From an uncultured bacterium (GTDB taxonomy: Bacteria > Desulfobacterota > Binatia > HRBIN30): a stretch of DNA of 23,499 nt. The notes under the pieces are model-generated. The model ran no database searches. It saw only the letters and a list, made by a program, of their open reading frames with translations, and had not been told where the DNA came from. Positions 12,942 to 21,334 of the stretch are shown here, one piece after another. Each line of letters starts with the position of its first letter. The first letter of the stretch is position 1. A program made the translations under genes and the position numbers. The DNA lies in the NCBI GenBank assembly GCA_937975525.1, contig CALJUJ010000614.1, positions 1-23,499 of the forward strand, in the 5' to 3' direction.

Positions 12942-14408
12942 CTAGGAAGCAGCGCGCTTGCGGCTACGCGTCGGGCGCCGCACCGGCGGTTTGCGGTCTC
13001 CGGAGGCGACCTCGCTGGCTGCTTGCTGCAACTCGCGAAACGAGGACTCGATGGCGAGGATCAGCTCGTGCAAGTCGGGCAGATGCTCCCAATCGCCGTT
13101 GAGCCCCCAGTACAGGCCGCCGTCGTAGCTGAACAAGCCAACCGCGAGACCCATTTCCTGGAAAAGGGGGACCACGGGAAACGACGCCAGCATGCGGGCA
13201 CCGAGAAAGTACAGCGGGATCTGCGGGCCCGGGACGTTGGTGACGACCAGGTTGTAGGGGCGCGCTCGCGCCGCGAGGCGCACTGCCTGGACGAGGACGT
13301 TGGGGACGGTCCACTCGCTGATGGCGGTCAGCGCTTCGCCGCCCAGGGCCTGCTTCGATTCCTTCAAGTCGGCGGTCGTCTTCCACACCGCTTCCATGCG
13401 CTTGACCGGATCTTCGATGTCGATCGGTAGCGGCACGGTCAACTGGGACACCTTGTTGCCGAGGGATCCGCGCTCGTCCTGGGTGCGCACGCTGACGGGA
13501 CAGAGGGCGCGCACTTCGAGGTCGGTCAGGTCCTCCCCGCGCTGGTCGAAGAATCGGCGCAGGGCGCCGCTGACCGTCGCGAGCACGACGTCGTTCAGGG
13601 TTCCGCCGAGGACGTTCTTCACCGACTTCAGGTCGCCGACCCGCATGTCGGTCCAGTCGAAGCGGCGGTGCGGGCCGACATCGACGTTGAGCGGCGTCCG
13701 CGACGTCGGCACCAGCGCCGGGGCGAAGGCCTGCAGGACCCCGGTGGCGCGGTCCGCGAGCTCCTGGCGCGCCTCGGGGTCGTTCAGAGTCTGGTACAGC
13801 GTGCGCGCCGCCTCGCCCGGCTGATCGATTCGGCGCACCAGAGCGTCGGCGAACAGGTGGGCTCGTGTCGGTCGTGGTCGCGGGGTCCACGGCTCCGGCG
13901 GGGGCAGCTCCTCGTTCTCGAAGGGGCTGAGGATCACGGACATGAGGTCGGCCCCGGAAACGCCGTCGATCATGCAGTGGTGAGCCTTGCTGATCAGCGC
14001 GAAGCGGTTGCCCTCGAGCCCCTCGACGACCCACATCTCCCAGAGCGGGCGCCTGCGGTCGAGCGCCTGCGACATGATGCGCCCGACCAGGCGCTTCAGG
14101 ATGCGGTCGCTGCCGGGGCGCGGAAGCGCGGTGTGGCGCACGTGGTAGGCGAGGCGAAAGCGCTCGTCGTCCACCCACACCGGCGCACCTTCCCAGGGAA
14201 TGTAGCCGATCTTCTGGCGAAAGCGCGGAACCAGGTGAAGCCGCGAGGCGATGGCCGCGCGGATGCGGGTGATGTCGATACCGCCTTCGGGCGTCAGCAC
14301 GGGGGCGTTGTCGAACAGCAGCACGCCGCCCACGTGCATGTGGAGGTTCTCGTCCTCGATGCCGAGAAAGGACGCGTCCAGCGCCGTCAGCCGCTCGTAG
14401 TACGCCAT
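12942..14408 (-). CDS. Wax ester synthase / acyl-CoA:diacylglycerol acyltransferase (WS/DGAT)
   Basis: 488 aa from ATG 14408, with GAGG about 6 nt upstream. The protein is full length for the family. Family marks: LTALDASFLGIED at the N-terminus, PLWEMWVVEGLEG (residues 121-133), the catalytic KAHHCMIDGVSGADL with HHxxxDG at His143-Gly149, SVRTQDERGSLGNKVS, and the C-terminal NVPGPQIPLYFLGARM. The enzyme esterifies acyl-CoA with fatty alcohols or diacylglycerol to form wax esters or triacylglycerol as cytoplasmic storage lipid, working at the inner face of the membrane. It would be the first gene of the minus-strand cluster ending in aat, divergent from the AmpG-like transporter (181 bp between starts, where I see no clear promoter). 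The C-terminal tail is basic (RRPTRSRKRAAS). Confidence 0.95.
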   Translation of the reverse strand: MAYYERLTALDASFLGIEDENLHMHVGGVLLFDNAPVLTPEGGIDITRIRAAIASRLHLVPRFRQKIGYIPWEGAPVWVDDERFRLAYHVRHTALPRPGSDRILKRLVGRIMSQALDRRRPLWEMWVVEGLEGNRFALISKAHHCMIDGVSGADLMSVILSPFENEELPPPEPWTPRPRPTRAHLFADALVRRIDQPGEAARTLYQTLNDPEARQELADRATGVLQAFAPALVPTSRTPLNVDVGPHRRFDWTDMRVGDLKSVKNVLGGTLNDVVLATVSGALRRFFDQRGEDLTDLEVRALCPVSVRTQDERGSLGNKVSQLTVPLPIDIEDPVKRMEAVWKTTADLKESKQALGGEALTAISEWTVPNVLVQAVRLAARARPYNLVVTNVPGPQIPLYFLGARMLASFPVVPLFQEMGLAVGLFSYDGGLYWGLNGDWEHLPDLHELILAIESSFRELQQAASEVASGDRKPPVRRPTRSRKRAAS

Positions 14409-14589
14409 GCACCACCTCGTGGTCGTTGGGATCCAGGCACCGCTGCTACGCCGGCGCCGTCCGGGTTCCATCCGCTAGGGGATTCGTCGCGTGAGTACCA
14501 AAACCCGCGGCGCGGGACAACGCAGCCAGGACGAGAACGGCAGCGGCGCCGATTGCGCGGGACCACCTTTTCTGGGATCAGCGTCGACG

Positions 14590-15786
14590 ATGAGCCTGCG
14601 CCGCAAGCTCGGCTGGGTCGCCATCTTGTATTTCGCCGAAGGGCTTCCCTTCGGCGTGGTCGTCGACGCACTGCCCGTCTACCTTCGCGTTCACGGCGTA
14701 TCCCTCGAGGAGATCGGTCTCCTCAGCCTGCTCGGCCTTCCGTGGACGCTCAAGGTCGCCTGGTCGCCGTTGGTCGATCGCTTCGGTAGTCGCCAGGCGT
14801 GGTTCGCGGGATCGATGGCCATCGTCGCGGTCGCGTTGCTCGCTCTGCCGCTCGTCGATCCGAGTCGTCCGGGAATGGCCCTATGGGCGGTCTTGCTGGT
14901 GCTGACGATGGCTTCGGCGACGCAGGACATCGCGGTCGACGCCTACACGATCGGCATGCTCGCTCCCGGCGAGGAGGGCGCCGCCAACGGCGTGCGCGTC
15001 TCCGCCTATCGGGTCGCACTGATCGCCGCAGGGGGAGGATTGCTGCTTGCCAGCAGCGTGCTCGGCTGGATCGGCGCCTTCCATGCCGCGGCCGCCGTTT
15101 GCGTCGTGCTGGTCATTGCGCAGGCTCGGAGCCCTCGCTTCGGCCGCATCGACGAAGAGCAACGGCGGCGGTGGCTGCGCCCCTTGATCACCTGGCTGCG
15201 GCGCCCGGGTGGCTGGGCGGTGGTCGCCTTCGTGCTGACGTACAAGCTCGGGGACGCGGCGATGGGGCCGATGGTGCGGCCGTTCTGGGTCGACCGCGGC
15301 CTCTCGGTCGAGGAGATCGGGATCATCACCAACACCCTCGGCATCGGCCTCACCGTGCTCGGAGCGCTCGTCGGTGGTTGGTGCACCGGGCGCTGGGGCA
15401 TCCTCGGCGCGCTCGCCGCCCTCGGAGCCGCGCAGGCCCTCTCCAACCTGGGCTACGCCGGCGCCGCCTACCTCGAAGCCGGCCGCGTCGGGATCTACGC
15501 TGCATCCATGCTCGAAAGCCTGACCGGTGGCCTGGGCACGGCGGCGTTCTTGTCGTTCCTGATGAACGTCTGCGAAAAGCAACGCGCGGCCGTGCAATAC
15601 GCCTTCTTGTCGGCGCTGTTCGGGCTGACGCGCTCGCTGGCGGGTGCCGTCAGCGGGTGGGCGACGGCCGAGCTGGGCTACGCGGCGTACTTCGCGCTCA
15701 CGTTCGCGCTGGCTTTGCCCGCCTTCGCGTTGCTACCGTTTCTGCGAACGTGGATCGTCGACCCTCCGCAGGCGGCTAGGCCGTAG
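14590..15786 (+). CDS. AmpG/PAT-like MFS transporter
   Basis: 398 aa with about 12 hydrophobic helices. The start at ATG 14590 gives MSLRRKLGWVAILYFAEGLP. The GTG at 14491 would add a polar extension before the first helix and is less likely, and neither has a strong RBS. LYFAEGLPFGVV, then GVSLEEIGLLSLLGLPWTLKVAWSPLVDR split across residues 36-64, is the hallmark of the peptide-acetyl-CoA/AmpG transporter branch of the MFS. AmpG itself imports muropeptides for cell-wall recycling. Paralogues of this type carry other substrates, and no recycling enzymes lie nearby, so the substrate is open. Its stop overlaps the stop region of the convergent histidine kinase by 11 bp. Confidence 0.85.
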   Translation: MSLRRKLGWVAILYFAEGLPFGVVVDALPVYLRVHGVSLEEIGLLSLLGLPWTLKVAWSPLVDRFGSRQAWFAGSMAIVAVALLALPLVDPSRPGMALWAVLLVLTMASATQDIAVDAYTIGMLAPGEEGAANGVRVSAYRVALIAAGGGLLLASSVLGWIGAFHAAAAVCVVLVIAQARSPRFGRIDEEQRRRWLRPLITWLRRPGGWAVVAFVLTYKLGDAAMGPMVRPFWVDRGLSVEEIGIITNTLGIGLTVLGALVGGWCTGRWGILGALAALGAAQALSNLGYAGAAYLEAGRVGIYAASMLESLTGGLGTAAFLSFLMNVCEKQRAAVQYAFLSALFGLTRSLAGAVSGWATAELGYAAYFALTFALALPAFALLPFLRTWIVDPPQAARP

Positions 15787-18010
15787 CCTCCACGGCAACG
15801 GCGGTCTGGTCCGTGACCGCACCGCCGAGGCGCGGTGTGAGCGCGACCGGTCGCGTGCCGCAGTTCGGGATCCACACACGAAACGTGGAGCCGACGCCCG
15901 GGGTGCTGTCGACGCTGACGGCACCCTCCAGCAGCCGCAGCAGTCGGGCGACGATGTGTAGTCCCAGGCCGGCGCCGCCGAAACGGCTGCTGATCGAAGG
16001 CTCGGCCTGGCGGAAGGGCTCGAAGATCGCCTCCTGCGCGGCCGGCGGTATGCCGATGCCGGTGTCGCAAACGGCGAAACTCACGCCGTCGCCTTCTGCG
16101 CCGATACGCACCGTCACCGAGCCGCGCTCGGTGAACTTGATCGCGTTGTTGATGAGATTCTTGAGCACGACCTGCAGCTTGAGGGGGTCCGTGCGCAACG
16201 GCGGCAGGGCGTCTTCGACATCCCATGCCAGCCGCAATCCCGGCTTCAATCCCGTCGCTCGGGTTTCCGAATCGATCGTGCGCACCAGGTCGGGGACGTG
16301 CACGTCGCGCCAATCGTAGCCCACCTCGCCGTCCTCGAGGCGACTCAGATCGAGGGTGGCGTTGATCAGGTCGAGCAGCTCGCGCGCGTTCTTGCGAACC
16401 CGTTCCAGGGTGTCGACCTGCTCCGTGGTGACCGGGCCGAAGGCTTCCTCCAACAGTAGGTCGTTGTAGCCGAGGATGACGTTGAGCGGGGTGCGCAGCT
16501 CGTGGGACATCGTCGCGACGAAGTCCGATTTGACGCGATTGGCAGCCTCGAGCTCGCCGATCAACCGCGTCTGCTCGAGTGCGAGAGAGCCGAGCTGGCC
16601 GATGCCGCGGGCGATCTCGATTCGATGCGCGAGGTCGGTCTCGCACGCGTGGGTGTAGCCGACCGTCTGTACGCCGACGAGCTCGTCGCCGCGCCACAAG
16701 CCGATGTACAAAGCATGCTCGACGTCGAATCTCAGCTGGATCGGTACCATGCCGAGTCCCGCGTTCTGGGCTCGGCTGATGGCGATCGCGTGATCGCGAT
16801 ACAGTGCCCGTACGAAGGGGTGACTCGCCTCCGCGGGTAGCTTCAGCTCGCGCAGCGCGGCGACGTACCGCTGACCTCCGTGGCCGGCGGCGAGCGAATA
16901 GCAGCGTAGCTCGGGATCCCAGAGGAAGGTGTGGCTCGCGTCCGCCCCGAGGACCCGTGCCGTGAGCCGCGACAGCCGACCGAGCTGGTTCGGGTCGCCG
17001 AGCGATGCGATCAACTCCTGGCCGACCTCGGCGAGAGCGCGATGTACGGCCAACGTGGCGGCGCGTTCGCGCTCCATGCGCCGCTGCTCGCTGCTGTCGC
17101 GAGCCATGATCTGGACTGCCGGACGCCCGTGGCTCCAGATGCGTCTGCCGTTGAGCGCGACGTCGATCGCGGAGCCATCCGCGCGGATGAGGCGCGTATC
17201 GAAGTGAACGGGCGTCGTATCGTCGCTGCCCAGCTCCGCGAGATAGCGGTCGAGCGCGATGTGCGCATCCATCGCGACCAGCTCCGTGAGGTGGCGTCCC
17301 AGCAGCGCATCGCTGCTCGCATGGCCGAGTAGCGCGCACATCGTCCCGTTGGCGTAGTCGACGAACCCGCGCTCGGCTACGATGATGCCGTCCGGCCCAT
17401 CCTCGAGGAGAGAGCGAACTTGCGCCCGCGATTCATCCAGTTCCCGATTGCGCTCGAAGAGAAAGCGCCGTGTGCGCTCGGCGTGGGCGGCGCCGATGCA
17501 CGACAGCACCGCGGCGATGCCCGGACCCAGCGCCTGGTGCAGCCAGTGACCGGCGGGGTCGAGATGGCCGCCGGCGACGACGAGAGCCAGGTAGAGCGAC
17601 AAGGTGATCACCGCCGACGTGAGCTGGGTGCGCGGATGCCACGGCAGAAACAGGGCGGTCACCACGAGCTTCAGCGCGATCATCATCGCGGTCCCGGACA
17701 CCGCCGCTTCCGACACCAGGAGGTGGCTCAGGAGTGCGCCCGTGAATGCCAGCTCGCTGGCGAGAAGAACCGCCTCGGCGTGGCGCCGCAGGGGACCACG
17801 ACCGAGCCAGAGCATCGTCAGCGGCACGAGCAGCTGGACCAGGTAGACGCCGCTCCAAGGTCCAAACGGCTGCGGTCGGGTGAACGCGTCCGCGGCGGCA
17901 TAGATCGACACGACGGCCGCACACGACAGCGCCGTCGCCGGGATGCTCTCGTGCAGCAGGCGTTGGCGCTCGGCCGCGAAGGTCGCGCTCATCGATTCGG
18001 CTACCGTCAT
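15776..18010 (-). CDS. Membrane sensor histidine kinase with PAS and GAF-like domains
   Basis: 744 aa from ATG 18010, no clear RBS; an in-frame ATG at 17992 is an alternative. Residues about 22-175 hold five or six hydrophobic segments, resembling an integral membrane sensor domain. Residues about 190-310 are a PAS domain (LLEDGPDGIIVAERGFVDYAN ... RLIRADGSAIDVALNGRR) followed by a coiled-coil-like segment. Residues about 320-480 look GAF-like (ALYIGLWRGDELVGVQTVGY). The HisKA H-box is VATMSHELRTPLN with His503. The ATPase has the N-box KNLINNAIKFTE, G1 DTGIGIP, F-box FEPF and G2 GAGLGLH. It is therefore a complete kinase, but with no receiver domain in the protein and no response regulator gene alongside, so its partner is elsewhere. 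It is convergent with the AmpG-like MFS gene (11-bp overlap) and divergent from the NlpC-like exported protein. Confidence 0.92.
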   Translation of the reverse strand: MTVAESMSATFAAERQRLLHESIPATALSCAAVVSIYAAADAFTRPQPFGPWSGVYLVQLLVPLTMLWLGRGPLRRHAEAVLLASELAFTGALLSHLLVSEAAVSGTAMMIALKLVVTALFLPWHPRTQLTSAVITLSLYLALVVAGGHLDPAGHWLHQALGPGIAAVLSCIGAAHAERTRRFLFERNRELDESRAQVRSLLEDGPDGIIVAERGFVDYANGTMCALLGHASSDALLGRHLTELVAMDAHIALDRYLAELGSDDTTPVHFDTRLIRADGSAIDVALNGRRIWSHGRPAVQIMARDSSEQRRMERERAATLAVHRALAEVGQELIASLGDPNQLGRLSRLTARVLGADASHTFLWDPELRCYSLAAGHGGQRYVAALRELKLPAEASHPFVRALYRDHAIAISRAQNAGLGMVPIQLRFDVEHALYIGLWRGDELVGVQTVGYTHACETDLAHRIEIARGIGQLGSLALEQTRLIGELEAANRVKSDFVATMSHELRTPLNVILGYNDLLLEEAFGPVTTEQVDTLERVRKNARELLDLINATLDLSRLEDGEVGYDWRDVHVPDLVRTIDSETRATGLKPGLRLAWDVEDALPPLRTDPLKLQVVLKNLINNAIKFTERGSVTVRIGAEGDGVSFAVCDTGIGIPPAAQEAIFEPFRQAEPSISSRFGGAGLGLHIVARLLRLLEGAVSVDSTPGVGSTFRVWIPNCGTRPVALTPRLGGAVTDQTAVAVEATA

Positions 18011-18151
18011 CGTCGTCGCGGACCGTCAGACGGCACCGCTGGCTCGTGTCTCAAGCAAATGGCTTGCCGGGTGGTGTTGCACGTCGCATGTACCTCTCGG
18101 CGCGATCGGGACCGGACCTCGCCGTCGAGGAAGTGCCACATCGAAAATAGC

Positions 18152-18928
18152 ATGGCAGTTGCGCTTGCGGCGGCCCTTCTCCTTCTAGCGCCGGCCTTCG
18201 TGCGCTCGGCATCCGCCCAAGGCCCCCAAGAGGTCGTCGCCAATTTCTGCCGCGCCGACGCGCTCGGAGCGCGGACAGGGCCTCGCACCCATGCCGCCAT
18301 CGAGCCTTGGGTGGGCTGGGAACTCGAGCCCGCCTGGGACCACGTGGTCGTCATCCGCGGCTTCGAAGTTGGGGAGGCGCGCCGCGTCGACTCCAGGAGT
18401 GCGGTGGTCGACGTCGTCTTCACCGTCGTCGGGCGCGCGTCGGCTCTGCGATACGATGTCGAGACGCACCTCGAAGTCTGGCAGGCGAGGCTGTCGGAAC
18501 GTACGGGCTCCTGGCGGATCGACGGACCGCCGCCGCCGCCCCACGTTTTTGCCACCGAGATCGACGCGGCACGGCTGCAGGCGGACCTCCGCGGTTCTTC
18601 TGGGTATCTCTCGCAGTCCCGCTTCCTCGCTGAAGTGATGCGCGCGGCCGGCTGGCAGGTTCCGCTCGAAACCGTTGGCGAGTTGCTCGCGGCCGACACC
18701 TACGGGTTGATCGACAGGCCGCAGATCGGCGACGTCGCCGTGTTTCTCGACCGCACGGGCAATCCGTACCACGTCGGCGTCGTCGAAAGTCCCGGTGTCG
18801 TCGTGTCCGCCACCCTCGTCGCCGGGATCATCCGTAGCCCGTTCGAACTCTTTTCCGGTGACGTCCGCTTCATGCGCCTGCGGGCCCTCGCGCCGCAGCC
18901 CGATGCCGTCACACCGGAGACGCCCTGA
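18152..18928 (+). CDS. Exported protein with NTF2-like domain and degenerate NlpC/P60-like domain
   Basis: 258 aa from ATG 18152 with no visible Shine-Dalgarno. A signal peptide fills residues 1-22 (ALAAALLLLAPAFVRSASA). Residues about 25-135 resemble an NTF2/SnoaL-like cone: VVANFCRADALGAR, AWDHVVVIRGFEV, VVDVVFTVVG, and GSWRIDGPPPPPHVFA. Residues about 148-235 follow the order of NlpC/P60 hydrolases: GYLSQSRFLAEVMRAAGWQVP, then RPQIGDVAVFLD, then PYHVGVVES with His207. Where active enzymes have Cys-Ser-Gly-Phe, this one has Gln155-Ser-Arg-Phe, so the nucleophile appears lost. It may be a binding or scaffold protein in the periplasm rather than a peptidase. Both domain assignments rest on pattern matching by eye. 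Its 3' end overlaps the convergent MFS gene by 20 bp. Confidence 0.7.
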   Translation: MAVALAAALLLLAPAFVRSASAQGPQEVVANFCRADALGARTGPRTHAAIEPWVGWELEPAWDHVVVIRGFEVGEARRVDSRSAVVDVVFTVVGRASALRYDVETHLEVWQARLSERTGSWRIDGPPPPPHVFATEIDAARLQADLRGSSGYLSQSRFLAEVMRAAGWQVPLETVGELLAADTYGLIDRPQIGDVAVFLDRTGNPYHVGVVESPGVVVSATLVAGIIRSPFELFSGDVRFMRLRALAPQPDAVTPETP

Positions 18929-20147
18929 CCGGTTCCGGCTCGTCGTCCGGAAGCCGTAGTTTCACCGGAGGCGGAAGCAGCTTGCGGCCGGCGAGCCCGA
19001 GCAAGACCGCGCCTGCGCCGCCGATCACGTAGGGACCGTCGACCCCGAGGTGCTCCAGGAACCAACCGCTCGCGGTCGTCGAGACCACGCCGCCGACGCC
19101 CGCGCCGACCACGGCCAGCACGGCCTGGCCGGTCGAGCGCAATCGGGCGGGGACGATCTGCTCCAGGTAGAGGGGGGCGCCGAGCATGAGGCCGAGCACG
19201 GTTACGGCGTGCACCGACTGCACCGCGAAGAGGATCCAGGGATCGTCGGACGTCGCGCAGACCAACCAGCGCAGCCCGCCGACGAGCACGCCGACACGCA
19301 GCAGTCCGTGGGCGCCGAGGCGGTGCACCCACGCACCGGCGTAGGCGACGAGTGGGATCTCGATCGTCAGCATGACCACCCACATCCAACCGACCGTCTC
19401 GATCGTGCCGCCACGCGCCGTCACGAATACGGGAAAGAGGGCCATCGGACCCTGGAGGAACACGTGGGCGAGCAGGCAGTAGATCGCGAGGCTGCGCATC
19501 GGTGGATGACGGAGAAGGCGGCGCCATTCGTGCCGCCGCGCGCGGGCCGCGATGGTTCCCGTGCGCGGCAAGGTGGCGCCGACGAGAGCCGCCAACAGCA
19601 TGAGAATCGCAATGGTCGTGAACATCAGGCCGAGGCCTGGTTCCGAAGCACCTCCGGCGACGTCGATGACTCCGCGGCCTCGGTGCCAACCGTCGAGGAT
19701 CGCCGGAAACGCGACGACGAGGAGCAGAAAGCCCACCGTTCCCCACATCCGTACCCGGCCGAAGGCGTGCGCTCCGCCGGACTCGGTGAGAGCCAGCGTC
19801 ACCGACGACGCCAGCGGCACCGCCGGCGTCGCAAATACGGCGAGCAGGGCCGTCGCAGCTGCCAGCTGCGCGAAGCCGTCCGCAACGCCGAGCACCGCGA
19901 AGCCGAGGGCGGCGCCGAAGGTGGCGACGACGAGGACCCGCGCTCGCTCGCCGGAACGGTCGGCGAGTTGTCCCCACGCCGGCTGCAGGAGCACGCCGAT
20001 GAGCGGTGGGACCGCCAGTACGAGACCGACTTCGCTGCCGCTGAGCGCAGCGTTCTCGCGCAGGTAGAGGCTGAAGTAGGGGAAGTAGACGCCGAAGCCG
20101 GCGAAGTAGATGAACCAGAACAGCGACAGGCGATTCGCAGTGGACAT
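18909..20147 (-). CDS. MFS transporter of the MFS_1-like (HcaT/LacY-like) type
   Basis: 412 aa from ATG 20147 with about 12 hydrophobic helices. MSTANRLSLFWFIYFAGFGV, then YFPYFSLYLRENAALSGSE and PAWGQLADRSGERARVL, is the arrangement of the MFS_1-like group that contains HcaT-type and nucleoside:H+ symporter-like proteins. FGRVRMWGTVGFLL matches the family's conserved RxWGSxG motif before helix 5. The substrate cannot be told from the sequence. It is 63 bp downstream of cysK on the same strand with a stem-loop in the gap. Co-transcription is possible, and an export role for cysteine or a related metabolite would be speculation. The initiation region lacks a good Shine-Dalgarno. Confidence 0.85.
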   Translation of the reverse strand: MSTANRLSLFWFIYFAGFGVYFPYFSLYLRENAALSGSEVGLVLAVPPLIGVLLQPAWGQLADRSGERARVLVVATFGAALGFAVLGVADGFAQLAAATALLAVFATPAVPLASSVTLALTESGGAHAFGRVRMWGTVGFLLLVVAFPAILDGWHRGRGVIDVAGGASEPGLGLMFTTIAILMLLAALVGATLPRTGTIAARARRHEWRRLLRHPPMRSLAIYCLLAHVFLQGPMALFPVFVTARGGTIETVGWMWVVMLTIEIPLVAYAGAWVHRLGAHGLLRVGVLVGGLRWLVCATSDDPWILFAVQSVHAVTVLGLMLGAPLYLEQIVPARLRSTGQAVLAVVGAGVGGVVSTTASGWFLEHLGVDGPYVIGGAGAVLLGLAGRKLLPPPVKLRLPDDEPEPVRASPV

Positions 20148-20156
20148 GCCGGCGCC

Positions 20157-20175
20157 GCGTCGCACCTCGCGACGC
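20157..20175 (-). promoter_or_regulatory. Stem-loop between cysK and the MFS gene
   Basis: GCGTCGC/GCGACGC is a perfect 7-bp inverted repeat with a 5-nt loop (GAGGT on the minus strand). It sits 35 bp after the cysK stop and 9 bp before the MFS ATG. No U-tract follows, so a terminator is doubtful. It could limit translation initiation of the transporter or protect the cysK mRNA end. A chance repeat in GC-rich DNA is possible. Confidence 0.3.
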
Positions 20176-20210
20176 CGGCCCGAAGGTTGGTCGGATCGCG
20201 CCCGCGAGCG

Positions 20211-21161
20211 CTAGACGATTCCTTCGTACAGGGCGGTGCTGAGGTAGCGCTCGCCGGAGTCGGGAAGCACGACGACGATCTGCTTGCCCTTCATCTCCGG
20301 CTCCGCAGCCACCCGCAGAGCGGCGGCCGCGGCCGCGCCACAGGAGATACCGCAGAGAATTCCTTCCTCGCGGGCGAGGCGACGGGCCATTTCCATCGCC
20401 TCGTCGTCGCTCACCTGCTCGACTCGGTCGACGACGGAGATGTCGAGGTTGTCGGGCACGAAGCCCGCACCGATGCCCTGGATCTTGTGCGGCCCCGGCT
20501 GCAGCGGATCGCCGGACCGCGTCTGGGTGATGACCGGACTCGCCGACGGCTCGACGGCGACCGACAGGACCGACATCTTCTTCTCGTGCTTCAGGTAGCG
20601 ACTGACGCCGGTGATCGTGCCGCCGGTGCCGACTCCGCCGACGAACACGTCGACGCGGCCGCCGGTGTCTTCCCAGATCTCCGGGCCCGTGGTCTTGAAG
20701 TGAATCTCCGGGTTCGCGGGATTCGCGAACTGCTGCAACAGAACGAAGCGGTCGGGATCCGCGGACACCAGCTCCTCGGCTTTGGCGATGGCACCCTTCA
20801 TGCCCTTCGCACCCTCGGTGAGGATCAGGTTCGCGCCGAACGCGCGCAGCACCTTGCGGCGCTCGAGCGACATGGTTTCCGGCATCGTCAGGGTTAGGGG
20901 ATAGCCGCGTGCTGCGGCGACGAACGCGAGGGCGATGCCCGTATTGCCGCTCGTCGGTTCGATGATCTCCTTGCCGGGCGCGAGCACCCCCTGGCGCTCG
21001 GCGTCCCACACCATCGACGCGCCGATGCGGCACTTGACGGAATACGCGGGGTTGCGCCCTTCGATCTTGGCCAGGACCGTTGCGCCGAGGCCCTGCGTCA
21101 CGCGGTTGAGGCGGACGAGTGGTGTTCGCCCGATGCTGAGCGAATTGTCGTCGTAGATCAC
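20211..21161 (-). CDS. cysK: Cysteine synthase A (O-acetylserine sulfhydrylase)
   Basis: 316 aa. GTG 21161 is the start because AGGAAGGAG lies 7 nt upstream and the protein then opens with MIYDDNSLSIGRTPLVRLN. The PLP enzyme makes L-cysteine from O-acetylserine and sulfide in the cytoplasm. Motifs are close to E. coli CysK throughout: EGRNPAYSVKCRIGASM with the PLP lysine Lys43, the substrate loop PTSGNTGIAL, LTEGAKGMKGAI, QQFANPANPEIHFKTTGPEI, the phosphate-binding GGVGTGGTITG, and the C-terminal PDSGERYLST. This places it in the CysK rather than the CysM branch. It is divergent from the exonuclease gene (173 bp between starts, no convincing promoter seen) and upstream of an MFS gene. No cysE or regulator is adjacent. 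Confidence 0.96.
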   Translation of the reverse strand: MIYDDNSLSIGRTPLVRLNRVTQGLGATVLAKIEGRNPAYSVKCRIGASMVWDAERQGVLAPGKEIIEPTSGNTGIALAFVAAARGYPLTLTMPETMSLERRKVLRAFGANLILTEGAKGMKGAIAKAEELVSADPDRFVLLQQFANPANPEIHFKTTGPEIWEDTGGRVDVFVGGVGTGGTITGVSRYLKHEKKMSVLSVAVEPSASPVITQTRSGDPLQPGPHKIQGIGAGFVPDNLDISVVDRVEQVSDDEAMEMARRLAREEGILCGISCGAAAAAALRVAAEPEMKGKQIVVVLPDSGERYLSTALYEGIV

Positions 21162-21334
21162 GGATAAACTCCTTCCTGTCGCGAGGTGTGCCCAGGAAAC
21201 CACAATCCTCTGGAACGAGGAAGAAGGAGACTCGCCACGGCGCCGGTCCCCGGTTCGCCGTCACTCGACCGCGCTCACGGCCGGGGCAGACCAGGCGCTT
21301 GGCGCGCCGCCGCCCGGGCTGGTACGGGAGAACC

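Noticed and set aside
18052..18066. CAAGC-AAATG-GCTTG inverted repeat between the kinase and the NlpC-like gene
   Set aside because: The arms are only 5 bp and it is not aligned with a recognisable promoter. A chance occurrence is likely.
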